From CAYSTL01 sp964516805 (GTDB lineage Archaea > Thermoplasmatota > Thermoplasmata > Halarchaeoplasmatales > Halarchaeoplasmataceae): a stretch of DNA of 58,209 bases. The stretch spans positions 1-58,209 of the forward strand of contig CAZEXI010000008.1 of the NCBI GenBank assembly GCA_964516805.1, read 5' to 3'. The notes beneath the pieces were generated by a model. It did not search any database. It saw nothing but the letters and a program-made list of their open reading frames with translations, and was not told where the DNA came from. Positions within the stretch are counted from its first letter, which is position 1, and each line of letters opens with the position of its first letter. The translations under genes and the position numbers were made by a program. Positions 35,255-43,438 of this stretch are shown here, in pieces.

Positions 35255-35309
35255 TTTATATAGAACCTCGTACTAATTACTAAATGCAAATATTACAACC
35301 TCAAGTTGT
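35255..35309 (+). promoter_or_regulatory. Promoter and candidate heat-shock operator before hsp20
   Basis: TTTATATA at 35255-35262 is a good archaeal TATA box; transcription should begin about 35282-35288. Just downstream, ACAACCTCAAGTTGT at 35295-35309 is an inverted repeat (ACAAC/GTTGT arms, 5-nt spacer). Its place over or just after the start point would let a repressor block transcription. The HTH protein encoded two genes downstream is the obvious candidate to bind it. The repeat is short, so the operator call is inference. Confidence 0.5.
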
Positions 35310-35327
35310 CAAATGTAGGTGATAAAT

Positions 35328-35852
35328 ATGGCAGAAGAAGATGTAGATGTTGAGGAAGAAAAGGAAGGGAAGGGTAGTGAACTAGCTGAACGAAGAGAAG
35401 ACTGGTTCATGAGTCCATTTAAAGAGATGGAGAATTTATTCGAAGACTTAGACAGATCATTTGACAGGTTCTTCGGTAGACCATTGATGAGAAAATACAG
35501 AGAAAGATCAGGAATACCGTCACTTAGAGGTCCAGCGTGCGATCTCAAAGATGTAGGTGATAAATACCTCTGTGAATTAGAATTACCAGGGATGAGCAAA
35601 GATGACATAGAGATCGAAGTAAGAGAAGATAGGCTCAAAATAAAAGGAGAGGCCAAAAGAGAGACAAAGGAAGAAGGCGAAGATTATATCCGACAGGAAA
35701 GAAAATATAAATCTTTCAACAGAGAACTACCGATGCCAGAAGACGTTATCTCAGAGGATGCTGAAGCTACACTCAAGAATGGTGTCCTCAAAGTTACACT
35801 ACCAAAGAAAGAACCTGAAAAAAAGAAGGGTAAGAAAATAGAAATAAAGTAA
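35328..35852 (+). CDS. Hsp20/alpha-crystallin small heat-shock protein
   Basis: A 174-residue small heat-shock protein. An acidic N-terminal tail precedes DWFMSPFKEMENLFEDLDRS and the alpha-crystallin domain (about 70-165: CDLKDVGDKYLCELELPGMS, ATLKNGVLKVTLPKKEP). The C-terminal I-x-I motif for oligomer assembly is IEIK. It binds unfolding proteins without ATP in the cytoplasm. ATG 35328 follows AGGTGATAA; the GTG at 35319 lies inside that Shine-Dalgarno. It is the first gene of the heat-shock cluster and has its own promoter. Confidence 0.93.
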   Translation: MAEEDVDVEEEKEGKGSELAERREDWFMSPFKEMENLFEDLDRSFDRFFGRPLMRKYRERSGIPSLRGPACDLKDVGDKYLCELELPGMSKDDIEIEVREDRLKIKGEAKRETKEEGEDYIRQERKYKSFNRELPMPEDVISEDAEATLKNGVLKVTLPKKEPEKKKGKKIEIK

Positions 35853-35905
35853 ACTAGTGAACAACCCTTCATTTTTTATTTATAATAATAAAAAAGGTAG
35901 TCGAT

Positions 35906-36562
35906 ATGGAACGAGATGATTTCGAAAAGATTATACAACTCCTCCAGAACCAAACCAGGAGGAAAATACTCGAGATCCTGAGCAGAGAAGGACACTATCC
36001 TCTGCAGATCTCTAGAAGCATGAATACCAGCCAACAAGCTATATCTAAACATCTAAAGAGGCTGGAAGAGCAAGGTTTGGTCACCTCTAGAGAGAGTAAA
36101 AGCAGGAAGGGTGGACCTCCGACAAAAACGTACACCCTTAATAAAGAATTCTCGGTCCGTATCGATTTAGGTCCACAGTTGTTTAAAGCTGAAATTGAGG
36201 AATTGGATGATTTTGAGAATTTAGAAGGTTTTGAAGATTTGAAAAATAAATTCGATGAAGACCTAGAAGACAAGACGTTAGAAAAACAAAGAGAGTTGGT
36301 TCAAGACATTGAAAAGGAGATAGAAGATCTTGAAAATAAGAGGAAATGCTTACTCAAAATGAAAGAGAAAGCCCTGTCTAAGGCATTTAATTTCATTCAT
36401 GATGAATTTGGCGACTATGAGGTTAGAGAAATACTATACTATGTATTGGATTCTGGGGTCAAAGACCCAGATAAAATCGCAAGACACTTCAATGTGAGAG
36501 AAGATGAAATCGAAAGGATTATAGATAAGATAAAAAAGAAAGATGAAATCGATATTTGGTGA
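35906..36562 (+). CDS. ArsR-like winged-helix regulator in the heat-shock cluster
   Basis: A 218-residue protein. Residues 8-75 are an ArsR-type winged helix (QNQTRRKILEILSREGHYPL, NTSQQAISKHLKRLEEQGLV, wing SRKGGPPTKTYTL). A coiled coil follows (EKQRELVQDIEKEIEDLENK) and then a second small helical, HTH-like C-terminal module (DSGVKDPDKIARHFNVREDE). Archaeal heat-shock repressors such as Phr are ArsR-like, so this is a credible controller of the adjoining hsp20 and dnaK genes. Its last bases include the Shine-Dalgarno of the next gene, which starts 5 nt after its stop. Confidence 0.8.
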   Translation: MERDDFEKIIQLLQNQTRRKILEILSREGHYPLQISRSMNTSQQAISKHLKRLEEQGLVTSRESKSRKGGPPTKTYTLNKEFSVRIDLGPQLFKAEIEELDDFENLEGFEDLKNKFDEDLEDKTLEKQRELVQDIEKEIEDLENKRKCLLKMKEKALSKAFNFIHDEFGDYEVREILYYVLDSGVKDPDKIARHFNVREDEIERIIDKIKKKDEIDIW

Positions 36563-36566
36563 TAAT

Positions 36567-37121
36567 ATGAATCGAAAAGATGATGAAGATGACGAAAGGA
36601 AAAGAAGACGCCCTGACCCATTCAAAGATTTATTTGGATTCTCTGACATGTTTGGATTTTCAAACATGGATGAAGAATTCAAGAAGATGCAGAAATTAGC
36701 TGAAGAGATGATGAAACGAGGACAACAGAGAATGAACAAGGATCCATTCGTTTATGGATTTACAGTCAGATCTGGTCCGGAAGGAAAACCACAGATCGAA
36801 GAGTTCGGTAATGCTAAGGATTATTTCCATGAAGGAGAAGACAGATCTGAATGGACGCCCTTAACTGATGTACAAGAAACAGAAGATTCAGTGCTCGTTA
36901 CAGTGGATATACCAGGAGTCGAAAAAGAAGACATCAATTTACAGGTTAGAAAGGATTCACTTACAGTATCAGTAGATGGCAAAAGAAAATACGGTAAAAC
37001 AATTAAACTACCTTCAAAAGTAAATACAGAAGAATCAGAAGCTAAATACAACAATGGTGTCTTAGAAGTAGAATTGAAAAAAGAGAGCGAAGAAGTAGGA
37101 AAGACGATAGAAATTGAATAA
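36567..37121 (+). CDS. Second Hsp20-family protein, divergent
   Basis: A 184-residue small heat-shock protein with a long charged N-terminus (RKDDEDDERKRRRPDPFKDL) and Phe/Met-rich repeats (FGFSDMFGFSNM) that could contact hydrophobic clients. The alpha-crystallin fold spans about 95-184 (DVQETEDSVLVTVDIPGVEK, EAKYNNGVLEVELKKES) and ends in IEIE. It resembles archaeal Hsp20 variants related to GvpH. The longest frame starts at ATG 36543 inside the previous gene. ATG 36567 after GGTGATAAT, the same arrangement as at hsp20 and dnaK, is preferred. Confidence 0.85.
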   Translation: MNRKDDEDDERKRRRPDPFKDLFGFSDMFGFSNMDEEFKKMQKLAEEMMKRGQQRMNKDPFVYGFTVRSGPEGKPQIEEFGNAKDYFHEGEDRSEWTPLTDVQETEDSVLVTVDIPGVEKEDINLQVRKDSLTVSVDGKRKYGKTIKLPSKVNTEESEAKYNNGVLEVELKKESEEVGKTIEIE

Positions 37122-37134
37122 AAAGTGAGCGACC

Positions 37135-37662
37135 ATGACATCAAACGAAGAAGATGAAGAAAAAAAGGAACAGAGAGATACAGAAAAAAATGAACAACAA
37201 GAAATTGATTCAGAGGAAGAAACAGAGGAACAGGAGAGAGAAAAGTTGGAACAGGAAGTCGAACAATTAGAACAATCTCTGAAGAAAGTGATGGCAGATT
37301 TTGACAACTATAGAAAAAGGATGATGAGAGAAAAGAAAAACATAATAGAAAGAGCTACCGAAGATCTCATGACAGACTTGTTAGAAGTTTTAGATGATTT
37401 CGAGAGAGCAATGGAAAATGAGGACGAGATGGACAGTAAAGGTGTGGAGATGATATATGATAAGTTCAAAAAAGTCCTCAAGGAACACGGTCTCGAAGAG
37501 ATAGAATGTAAAGGAAAGACTTTCGATCCAAATTTCCATGAATGTTTGATGTCGGTCGAAGAAGAAGATTATGAAGAAAACGAAATTATAGAAGAATTTC
37601 AGAAAGGTTATAAATTGAATGATAAGGTCATCAGACCTTCAAAAGTTAAAGTTGCAAAATAA
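37135..37662 (+). CDS. grpE: GrpE, nucleotide-exchange factor for DnaK
   Basis: A 175-residue protein. A highly acidic, Glu/Gln-rich N-terminal tail (1-40) precedes a long coiled coil (EREKLEQEVEQLEQSLKKVM) and the beta-domain (GKTFDPNFHECLMSVEEED and GYKLNDKVIRPSKVKVAK), the family signature. It releases ADP from DnaK. It lies 13 nt after the second hsp20 and 19 nt before dnaK, within one operon. Of bacterial origin by family history, as in other archaea that have Hsp70. Confidence 0.95.
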   Translation: MTSNEEDEEKKEQRDTEKNEQQEIDSEEETEEQEREKLEQEVEQLEQSLKKVMADFDNYRKRMMREKKNIIERATEDLMTDLLEVLDDFERAMENEDEMDSKGVEMIYDKFKKVLKEHGLEEIECKGKTFDPNFHECLMSVEEEDYEENEIIEEFQKGYKLNDKVIRPSKVKVAK

Positions 37663-37681
37663 CGATCATAGGTGATAATAT

Positions 37682-39559
37682 ATGTCTAAAATATTAGGTA
37701 TAGATCTTGGAACGACAAATTCCGCGATGGCGATAATGGAAGGTGGAGAACCTACTATAATCCCCAATGCAGAAGGGGAAAGAATCACTCCATCAATAGT
37801 AGCATTCAAAAAAGACGGTGAAAGACTAGTTGGTGAAACAGCGAAAAGACAAGCAGTTAAAAACCCAGAAAGAACCATCACATCTATAAAAAGAAAGATG
37901 GGTACAGATTATAAAGTACAAATAGATGATAAAGAGTATACTCCTGAGCAGATCTCAGCGATGATCTTACAGAAGTTAAAGAGAGATGCTGAGGATTATC
38001 TGGGTGAAGAGATAGAGAAAGCAGTGATCACAGTACCAGCTTATTTCAATGAACCGCAGAGAGAAGCTACAAAAAATGCTGGTGAAATCGCTGGTTTTGA
38101 AGTAGAGAGAGTTTTCAACGAGCCCACAGCATCTTCCATGGCCTACAAGATGGAAGAGAAAGAGAAAGCTGAGACCATCCTTGTTTACGATCTTGGGGGA
38201 GGTACTTTCGACGTATCTATCCTAGAAGTTGGAGATGGTGTTTATGAAGTTTTAGCTACTTCTGGTAATACTGACTTAGGCGGTGATGATTGGACTGACC
38301 GTATTGTTGATTGGGTTGTAGATGAGTTCAAGAAGGATACAGGAATAAACATCAGAGATGATAGAGAAGCTCTACAGAGAGTTTACGAAGCTTCTGAAAA
38401 AGCAAAGAAAGAACTATCATCCAGACAGAAGACAGAAATCAATCTACCTTATCTAACAGCAAATCAAGATGGTCCGAAACACCTTGATGTAGAATTGACT
38501 AGAGCTAAATTCCAGAACATGACCAATGATCTGGTCGAGAAAACAAAAGAACCAGTAAATATTGCCATGGACGACTCAGATTTAAGTCCAAGCGATATAG
38601 ACGAAGTCATTTTGGTAGGCGGATCTACAAGATTACCAGCAGTTCAAGACTTTGTCAAGGATTATTTCAATAAAGATCCACATAAAAGGATCAACCCAGA
38701 TGAATGTGTAGCTATAGGTGCTGCTATTCAAGCTGGTGTTATTTCTGGTGATGTGCAAGATGATATTGTTCTATTGGACGTCACACCATTATCCTTAGGG
38801 GTAGAGACCTTAGGTGGAGTTATGACTACCATGCTTGAGAGAAATACCACCATACCGACAGAGGCTAGCAAAACATTCACGACTGCACAGGACAACCAAA
38901 CGAATGTAGAAATACATGTGGTTCAGGGAGAAAGAGCTATGGCTCAAGATAACCACAGTCTAGGTAGGTTCAATCTAACAGGTATACCTCCTGCTCCAGC
39001 TGGTGTACCAAAGATAGAAGTAACTTTCGAAATGGATGAAAATGGCATCCTTAACGTTAAAGCGGAAGACCTTGGTTCTGACAAAAAGGAAAGTATAACA
39101 GTAGAGGCCACAGGACAACTCTCTGAAGATGAGATAGAGAGGATGAAGCAAGAGGCAGAGAAGCATGCTGAAGAAGACAAGAAGAAGAAGGAAAGGATAC
39201 AGACAAAGAATGAAGCTCAACAGTTAGTTTACTCAGCGGAGAACACATTGGAAGAAATGGGAGACCAGATAGATGAATCAACCAAAGATGAAATACAGGG
39301 TAAAATTGATGAGCTGAAGGAAGCTATCGAGGAAGATGATTACGACAAGATCAAAAAGAAGAAAGAAGAACTTTCAAAGAAAGTGCAAGAGATAGGACAA
39401 CAGATGTACCAAGCACAACAACAAGCGGCTCAACAACAAGCTGCACAGCAGCAGGCAGCACAGCAAGCAGCAAAACAGCAGGCACAAGCTAATGATTCAG
39501 AAGAAGGTGAGTACGTCGACGCTGATTATGAAGTTGTCGACGAAGACGAGGAAGAATAA
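37682..39559 (+). CDS. dnaK: DnaK, Hsp70 chaperone
   Basis: A 625-residue Hsp70. The nucleotide-binding domain has GIDLGTTNSAMAIMEGG, VPAYFNEPQREATKNAGEIA and VYDLGGGTFDVSILEVG; the substrate domain follows from about 385 (TPLSLGVETLGGVMTTMLER). The C-terminal lid ends in an Ala/Gln low-complexity run (39405-39486, repeats of AQQQA) and the acidic tail YVDADYEVVDEDEEE. ATP-driven folding of nascent and damaged proteins is its role. GGTGATAATAT precedes the ATG. The Gln/Ala repeat is unusually long and made of CAA/CAG/GCA-type codons. Confidence 0.96.
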   Translation: MSKILGIDLGTTNSAMAIMEGGEPTIIPNAEGERITPSIVAFKKDGERLVGETAKRQAVKNPERTITSIKRKMGTDYKVQIDDKEYTPEQISAMILQKLKRDAEDYLGEEIEKAVITVPAYFNEPQREATKNAGEIAGFEVERVFNEPTASSMAYKMEEKEKAETILVYDLGGGTFDVSILEVGDGVYEVLATSGNTDLGGDDWTDRIVDWVVDEFKKDTGINIRDDREALQRVYEASEKAKKELSSRQKTEINLPYLTANQDGPKHLDVELTRAKFQNMTNDLVEKTKEPVNIAMDDSDLSPSDIDEVILVGGSTRLPAVQDFVKDYFNKDPHKRINPDECVAIGAAIQAGVISGDVQDDIVLLDVTPLSLGVETLGGVMTTMLERNTTIPTEASKTFTTAQDNQTNVEIHVVQGERAMAQDNHSLGRFNLTGIPPAPAGVPKIEVTFEMDENGILNVKAEDLGSDKKESITVEATGQLSEDEIERMKQEAEKHAEEDKKKKERIQTKNEAQQLVYSAENTLEEMGDQIDESTKDEIQGKIDELKEAIEEDDYDKIKKKKEELSKKVQEIGQQMYQAQQQAAQQQAAQQQAAQQAAKQQAQANDSEEGEYVDADYEVVDEDEEE

Positions 39560-39582
39560 AAAAAACCCCTTTACTTATTTAT

Positions 39583-39609
39583 AACATAACACAAAAAAAG
39601 TGTTATGTT
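39583..39609. terminator. Perfect 10-bp hairpin between dnaK and dnaJ
   Basis: AACATAACAC (39583-39592) and GTGTTATGTT (39600-39609) are exact inverted repeats around a seven-A loop, followed by TTCC and a TATA-like TTATATATTTAA. It lies 24 nt after dnaK and about 45 nt before the dnaJ ATG. It could end or attenuate the dnaK transcript, or be an operator for a separate dnaJ promoter. It has no sequence match to the ACAAC/GTTGT repeat before hsp20. Confidence 0.55.
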
Positions 39610-39653
39610 TTCCATTATATATTTAATGTACCCCCCATTGTTGTGTGAAGAAC

Positions 39654-40811
39654 ATGGCTGAGGATTACTACGACATTCTAGGAGTAAGCAAAGACGCATC
39701 GAAGGATGAGATCAAAAAAGCTTACAGAAAGAAAGCTAAAAAATATCATCCTGACAGGAATCCAGATAATGCAGAAGAGGCTAGAGAAAAATTCAAAAAG
39801 ATTTCTGAGGCCTATGAAGTTTTGGCTGACGATGAAAAAAGAAAGAGGTACGATAGATACGGTAAAAAAGGAGTACAACAAGAGTTCGGTAATGGAGGAT
39901 TCCAGTGGTCCGATTTTTCACATAGAGATGATGTGGAAGATCTGTTTTCAGACCTTTTTGGTGGTAGAAGCAGAGGCGGAGGATTCGAAGATTTATTCAG
40001 TGAATTCTTCGGTGGTAGACGCTCAAGCCGACGTTCGAGACAGCAGAGACGTGGCAGCAACTTAAAGATGACTTTAGAGGTATCTCTAAAGGATATCAGA
40101 GAGGGAAAAGAGAAGAGTTTTAAACTAAATAGGCAGGCCCAGTGCGATGAATGCGGTGGCAGTGGAAGTAAATCTGGTGGAACAAAGACATGTCAAAACT
40201 GTGGTGGTTCAGGTGAAGTAAAACAAGTACAGAGAAGAGGGATACAGCAGTTGATAACAGTCAGTGAATGTCCTGAATGTAACGGAACTGGACAGATCGT
40301 TGAAAATCCTTGTTCGAAATGTGGAGGTTCAGGAGTTGTAGATAAAAAAGAAACGATATCGATAAAAGTACCTCCTGGAACTCAGGATGGAACAAGGCTC
40401 AGAGTAAGAGGTAAAGGTGATGCTGGTAAGAGAGGAGCCCTCCCTGGAGATCTTTATATAATTCTCCGAGTAAAACCACATGACAAGTTTAAAAGATCTG
40501 GTAACAATCTGGTGATGGAAACGGAAGTTACAATGACTGAAGCAGCATTAGGTACTAAAATCAAGGTACCAACCCTTGAAGATAAAGTAGAGGTTAAAGT
40601 ACCTGAAGGGACTCAACCTGGTGACCAGTTAAGATTATCGGGAAAAGGACTTCCTAGACCCAATGGAAGAGGCTATGGTGACCTGATCATAAAAATAAAT
40701 GTGGTCATACCTGAAAAGTTAGATAAAGAGCAAAAACAACTTTTAGAAGAATTTGCTGGAATAGAAAAAGAAAAGAATAAAAGTTGGTTTGACAAAATAA
40801 GAGGGAAATAA
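39654..40811 (+). CDS. dnaJ: DnaJ, Hsp40 co-chaperone
   Basis: A 385-residue type I J-protein. The J domain (DYYDILGVSKDASKDEIKKA ... YHPDRNP with the HPD motif near 33-35) is followed by a Gly/Phe/Arg-rich linker (GGRSRGGGFEDLFSEFFGGR). Four CxxCxGxG zinc repeats come next (CDECGGSGS, CQNCGGSGE, CPECNGTGQ, CSKCGGSGV), then the client-binding C-terminal beta domains (VPPGTQDGTRLRVRGKGDAG). It stimulates DnaK ATPase. The longest frame begins GTG 39645; ATG 39654 gives the standard MAEDYYDILG. It has its own TATA-like element, so its expression may be partly separate from dnaK. Confidence 0.95.
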   Translation: MAEDYYDILGVSKDASKDEIKKAYRKKAKKYHPDRNPDNAEEAREKFKKISEAYEVLADDEKRKRYDRYGKKGVQQEFGNGGFQWSDFSHRDDVEDLFSDLFGGRSRGGGFEDLFSEFFGGRRSSRRSRQQRRGSNLKMTLEVSLKDIREGKEKSFKLNRQAQCDECGGSGSKSGGTKTCQNCGGSGEVKQVQRRGIQQLITVSECPECNGTGQIVENPCSKCGGSGVVDKKETISIKVPPGTQDGTRLRVRGKGDAGKRGALPGDLYIILRVKPHDKFKRSGNNLVMETEVTMTEAALGTKIKVPTLEDKVEVKVPEGTQPGDQLRLSGKGLPRPNGRGYGDLIIKINVVIPEKLDKEQKQLLEEFAGIEKEKNKSWFDKIRGK

Positions 40812-40813
40812 GT

Positions 40814-41239
40814 TTAAAGGAGTTCTACAACTTTTAAATCCTTACCCTCTGGACAATCTATTTTTTTATCCACATTTTCTATGTTGTACTTTGTTCCAAA
40901 TTCTATTCCAGGAGGATAGCACAGTTTGTAGTTTTCACACTCTATGTTGTTGCATCCCTTATCATCTAGCGTGATCACGGATCCTTCTATAACTGACCTA
41001 CCTGAAGCGGTGGTTTTCACAGGAATCTTCTCAACCTCTACGACTTTTACGTCTTCGTGGTGTACCTTACATTTGTGTTCCTTATCCCTCACACCTGTGA
41101 TCCTGTACCACCTGTTCTTATCTAGTCCACAGCATGAATTTTTTAACTCACAGCTTTGGCATCTAGATAAGCATCCTCCAAATCTGAATTCAAGACCTTT
41201 CTTCGCAAGTTTTTTTCCGATTAATGTTACTGATGACAT
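40814..41239 (-). CDS. UPF0179 family protein
   Basis: A 141-residue archaeal protein of the UPF0179 family. The motif LSRCQSCELKNSCCGLDKNRWYRI, in two parts about 24-47, with a further CNNIECENYKLCYPPGIEFG (about 95-114) provides two Cys clusters that probably hold a metal or Fe-S centre. The N-terminus MSSVTLIGKKLAKKGLEFRF is typical. Function is unknown; family distribution is archaeal. It is convergent with dnaJ (2-nt gap) and follows egsA by 18 nt, so it is likely co-transcribed with that lipid gene. Confidence 0.88.
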   Translation of the reverse strand: MSSVTLIGKKLAKKGLEFRFGGCLSRCQSCELKNSCCGLDKNRWYRITGVRDKEHKCKVHHEDVKVVEVEKIPVKTTASGRSVIEGSVITLDDKGCNNIECENYKLCYPPGIEFGTKYNIENVDKKIDCPEGKDLKVVELL

Positions 41240-41257
41240 TTTATTTCACCTTTTTAT

Positions 41258-42352
41258 CTATATTACTCCAGTTGCTTTTGCAGCTTCTTCAGCTGCTTGT
41301 CTATTCATCTTCCTACTCCCCAAAATAGTGTATCTTTCTGGTCTTATCTCAGGGGCATGTACTAAAGCATTCACAACTTCTTCCTCAGATAATTCCAGTC
41401 CTCTAGCTGTCGTTGGAGCGCCGACAGCTTGAAGCGTGTTCTTTATTTTCTTCCAATCCCCTCCATGTAAGTACATCATTACTATCGTACCGACTCCACA
41501 CTGCTCTCCGTGAAGTGCGGGTTTATCGACTAACCTATCCAGGGCGTGACTGAATTTATGTTCACTTCCACTAGCGGGTCTTGATGTGCCCGCGATACTC
41601 ATGGCTACACTGGAACTGACCAGAGCTTTTACAACCAACCACGCACTTTCCTGTAAACCTGGTTTTATACTATCTGCATTTTTAATTAGTAAATCCGCTG
41701 TTAATTCAGAAAGATTTGCAGCATAACTAGAATATGATTCAGCTCTCAATCTTTTAGCTAATTTCCAATCTAAAACAGCAGTCGAATTCGATATGATATC
41801 ACCACAACCAGCTGCAGTCAGTCTAGGTGGACTGTTAGCAATTATACCAGTATCAGCAACAACAGCTAGAGGAGTTTGAGCTGGAACTGATATCTTATCT
41901 CCGTCTCTTTCTATAGAAGCTCTTCCCGAAGCTATGCCATCGTGTGAAGAAGCTGTTGGCACACTTAAAAATGGTATATCTAACAGATGAGAAGAATATT
42001 TAGCTACATCTATTGACCTTCCTCCGCCAACCCCTAAAAAGAAGTTAAATTCATCATCTGAATTTTCTACCACTTCATCAACAGTATCTTGATCAGCATT
42101 GGATATCTCTTTAATCTTTATGCTGTAATCATTGTTTTCTAATATTTCCTGAACTCTATCACCAGCTATCTTTTTAGTTGTTGAATCGCAGACTATCAGA
42201 GCGTTTCCTTTTAGTTTCAAGTCTTTGCAAATTTTCCCGATTTTTTCCAACGCTTTATTACCGACAGCCACATTCCGGGGAAGCTGCATGTTTTTGAATT
42301 TATCGAATTCCTCTTTTTTATGACTTATATTCTCGCTTTTATCTGAATCCAT
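41258..42352 (-). CDS. egsA: sn-Glycerol-1-phosphate dehydrogenase
   Basis: A 364-residue NAD(P)-dependent enzyme that makes the sn-glycerol-1-phosphate backbone of archaeal membrane lipids from dihydroxyacetone phosphate. The dinucleotide loop is FFLGVGGGRSIDVAKY, the substrate region SVPTASSHDGIASGRASI, and metal ligands are in SEHKFSHALD and LHGEQCGVG. The 21-residue N-terminal extension before MQLPRNVAVGNKALEKIG is atypical. A TATA-like TTTATAAA at 42364-42371 would place the transcript start near 42342, inside that extension, so the real start may be ATG 42289. Its presence strongly marks the window as archaeal. Confidence 0.94.
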   Translation of the reverse strand: MDSDKSENISHKKEEFDKFKNMQLPRNVAVGNKALEKIGKICKDLKLKGNALIVCDSTTKKIAGDRVQEILENNDYSIKIKEISNADQDTVDEVVENSDDEFNFFLGVGGGRSIDVAKYSSHLLDIPFLSVPTASSHDGIASGRASIERDGDKISVPAQTPLAVVADTGIIANSPPRLTAAGCGDIISNSTAVLDWKLAKRLRAESYSSYAANLSELTADLLIKNADSIKPGLQESAWLVVKALVSSSVAMSIAGTSRPASGSEHKFSHALDRLVDKPALHGEQCGVGTIVMMYLHGGDWKKIKNTLQAVGAPTTARGLELSEEEVVNALVHAPEIRPERYTILGSRKMNRQAAEEAAKATGVI

Positions 42353-42363
42353 GATTTACACTT

Positions 42364-42371
42364 TTTATAAA
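42364..42371 (-). promoter_or_regulatory. TATA-like box before egsA
   Basis: TTTATAAA lies 12 nt from the annotated egsA ATG (42352). With the usual 25-nt TATA-to-start distance transcription would begin near 42342, downstream of that ATG. Either the box is not the promoter or translation begins at the Met of MQLPRNVAVG (42289), which is where most relatives begin. An inverted TTGTCC / GGACAA pair lies further upstream (around 42390 and 42435). Confidence 0.4.
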
Positions 42372-42533
42372 GAAAAAATTTTGTCCAATATATTACTTTC
42401 CCTCTATTACACTATGATATGTACGGACAATTTTTTCAGATTACATTTTGATAATTAACTTACCTTATCAGCTATAAGAGCTTTCCGGATAGGCTAATCT
42501 ACTGATGGATAGAAAACAACCATTCTTTTTATT

Positions 42534-43304
42534 TTATTCAAGCTCTTTATCGATGAGTTCAGCTACTTTTTTACCAGATAAAAGCATTCCTCCAAAAATA
42601 GGTCCCATCCTGGGTGCTCCTTTAACTGCATTTGCACACATCCCAGTAGTCCATAATCCTGGGAATACCTCCTGTGTATTCTCTACTACTGTCTTTTCAC
42701 CAATTTCAGCCCACATGGATTTTTCTCCAACTACAAAACCTTCTTCAGTGTTCAGTTCACCTGCTTTTCTTTCTACAACGTGACATACCTCAGCATCATG
42801 ACCAGTTGCATCTATGGTTGCAGAAGCTCTTAGTGTAATCGGATCAACATGTAGTCCAGCAACGTCTATTGGAGATGAATTAATAACGAAGCCATTTACT
42901 CTTCCTTCTTCAAAAAGAACGTCCTCTACGGTGGTAAGATTGAACACTCTAGCACCTGCATCTATCGCTGCAGATAATAATTTAGCAACGGATTCTATGG
43001 AATCTGCTGTGTAGTATCCTTCCTCTTCTTCCCTGGTTTCTATTCCAACTTTTTCTAATTCGTCTACGGATTGTTCCTGAACAACTAATACTGGATAACC
43101 CATTCCTCCGCCCCACATTCCTCCTCCAGGGGATAATTTTCTTTCGAATATTGCTACTTTATGGCCTTTTTCAGCTAGATATCTAGCAGCGACGAGTCCT
43201 GCTGGACCAGCACCTGCGATAGCTACATCAGTTTCAATATTATCATCAAATTCCTCGAAATATCTTTCTACAATACAGCGCGTAACTTTGATATCGTCGA
43301 TCAT
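42534..43304 (-). CDS. thi4: Thi4-type thiazole synthase / ribose-1,5-bisphosphate isomerase, His variant
   Basis: A 256-residue FAD/NAD-binding enzyme. The Rossmann motif is DVAIAGAGPAGLVAARYLAE, and the glycine-rich GGGMWGGGMGYPVLVV and WTTGMCANAVKGAPRMGPIF are family hallmarks. It forms the thiazole unit of thiamine from NAD, glycine and sulfide. Yeast-type Thi4 uses a sacrificial Cys in the loop before 'DP'; here the loop reads VAGLHVDPITL, with His instead, as in Methanocaldococcus, so free sulfide should be the sulfur source and the enzyme can turn over. The longest frame begins GTG 43313; ATG 43304 is chosen. No TPP riboswitch is visible upstream. Confidence 0.92.
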   Translation of the reverse strand: MIDDIKVTRCIVERYFEEFDDNIETDVAIAGAGPAGLVAARYLAEKGHKVAIFERKLSPGGGMWGGGMGYPVLVVQEQSVDELEKVGIETREEEEGYYTADSIESVAKLLSAAIDAGARVFNLTTVEDVLFEEGRVNGFVINSSPIDVAGLHVDPITLRASATIDATGHDAEVCHVVERKAGELNTEEGFVVGEKSMWAEIGEKTVVENTQEVFPGLWTTGMCANAVKGAPRMGPIFGGMLLSGKKVAELIDKELE

Positions 43305-43404
43305 GATTTCCACACTGAAACAACAGAAGATAGGTATATTTATAAGTTATAGTTGAAGACGATAAGTTAGATTATTTATATTCCATTTAAATCAAAGATC
43401 TTAT

Positions 43405-43438
43405 TTTGTCTGTAATTTTAATTTGTCTGTAATTTTAA
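43405..43438. repeat. Two exact tandem copies of a 17-bp unit
   Basis: TTTGTCTGTAATTTTAA occurs at 43405-43421 and again, without gap, at 43422-43438; a partial third copy (TTTCAGTCTGAAT) follows. It lies in the gap between the membrane-protein gene (ending 43452) and the thi4 upstream region (43304), about 100 nt before the thi4 start. It may be a binding site for a thi4 regulator or only slippage in AT-rich DNA. Confidence 0.7.
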
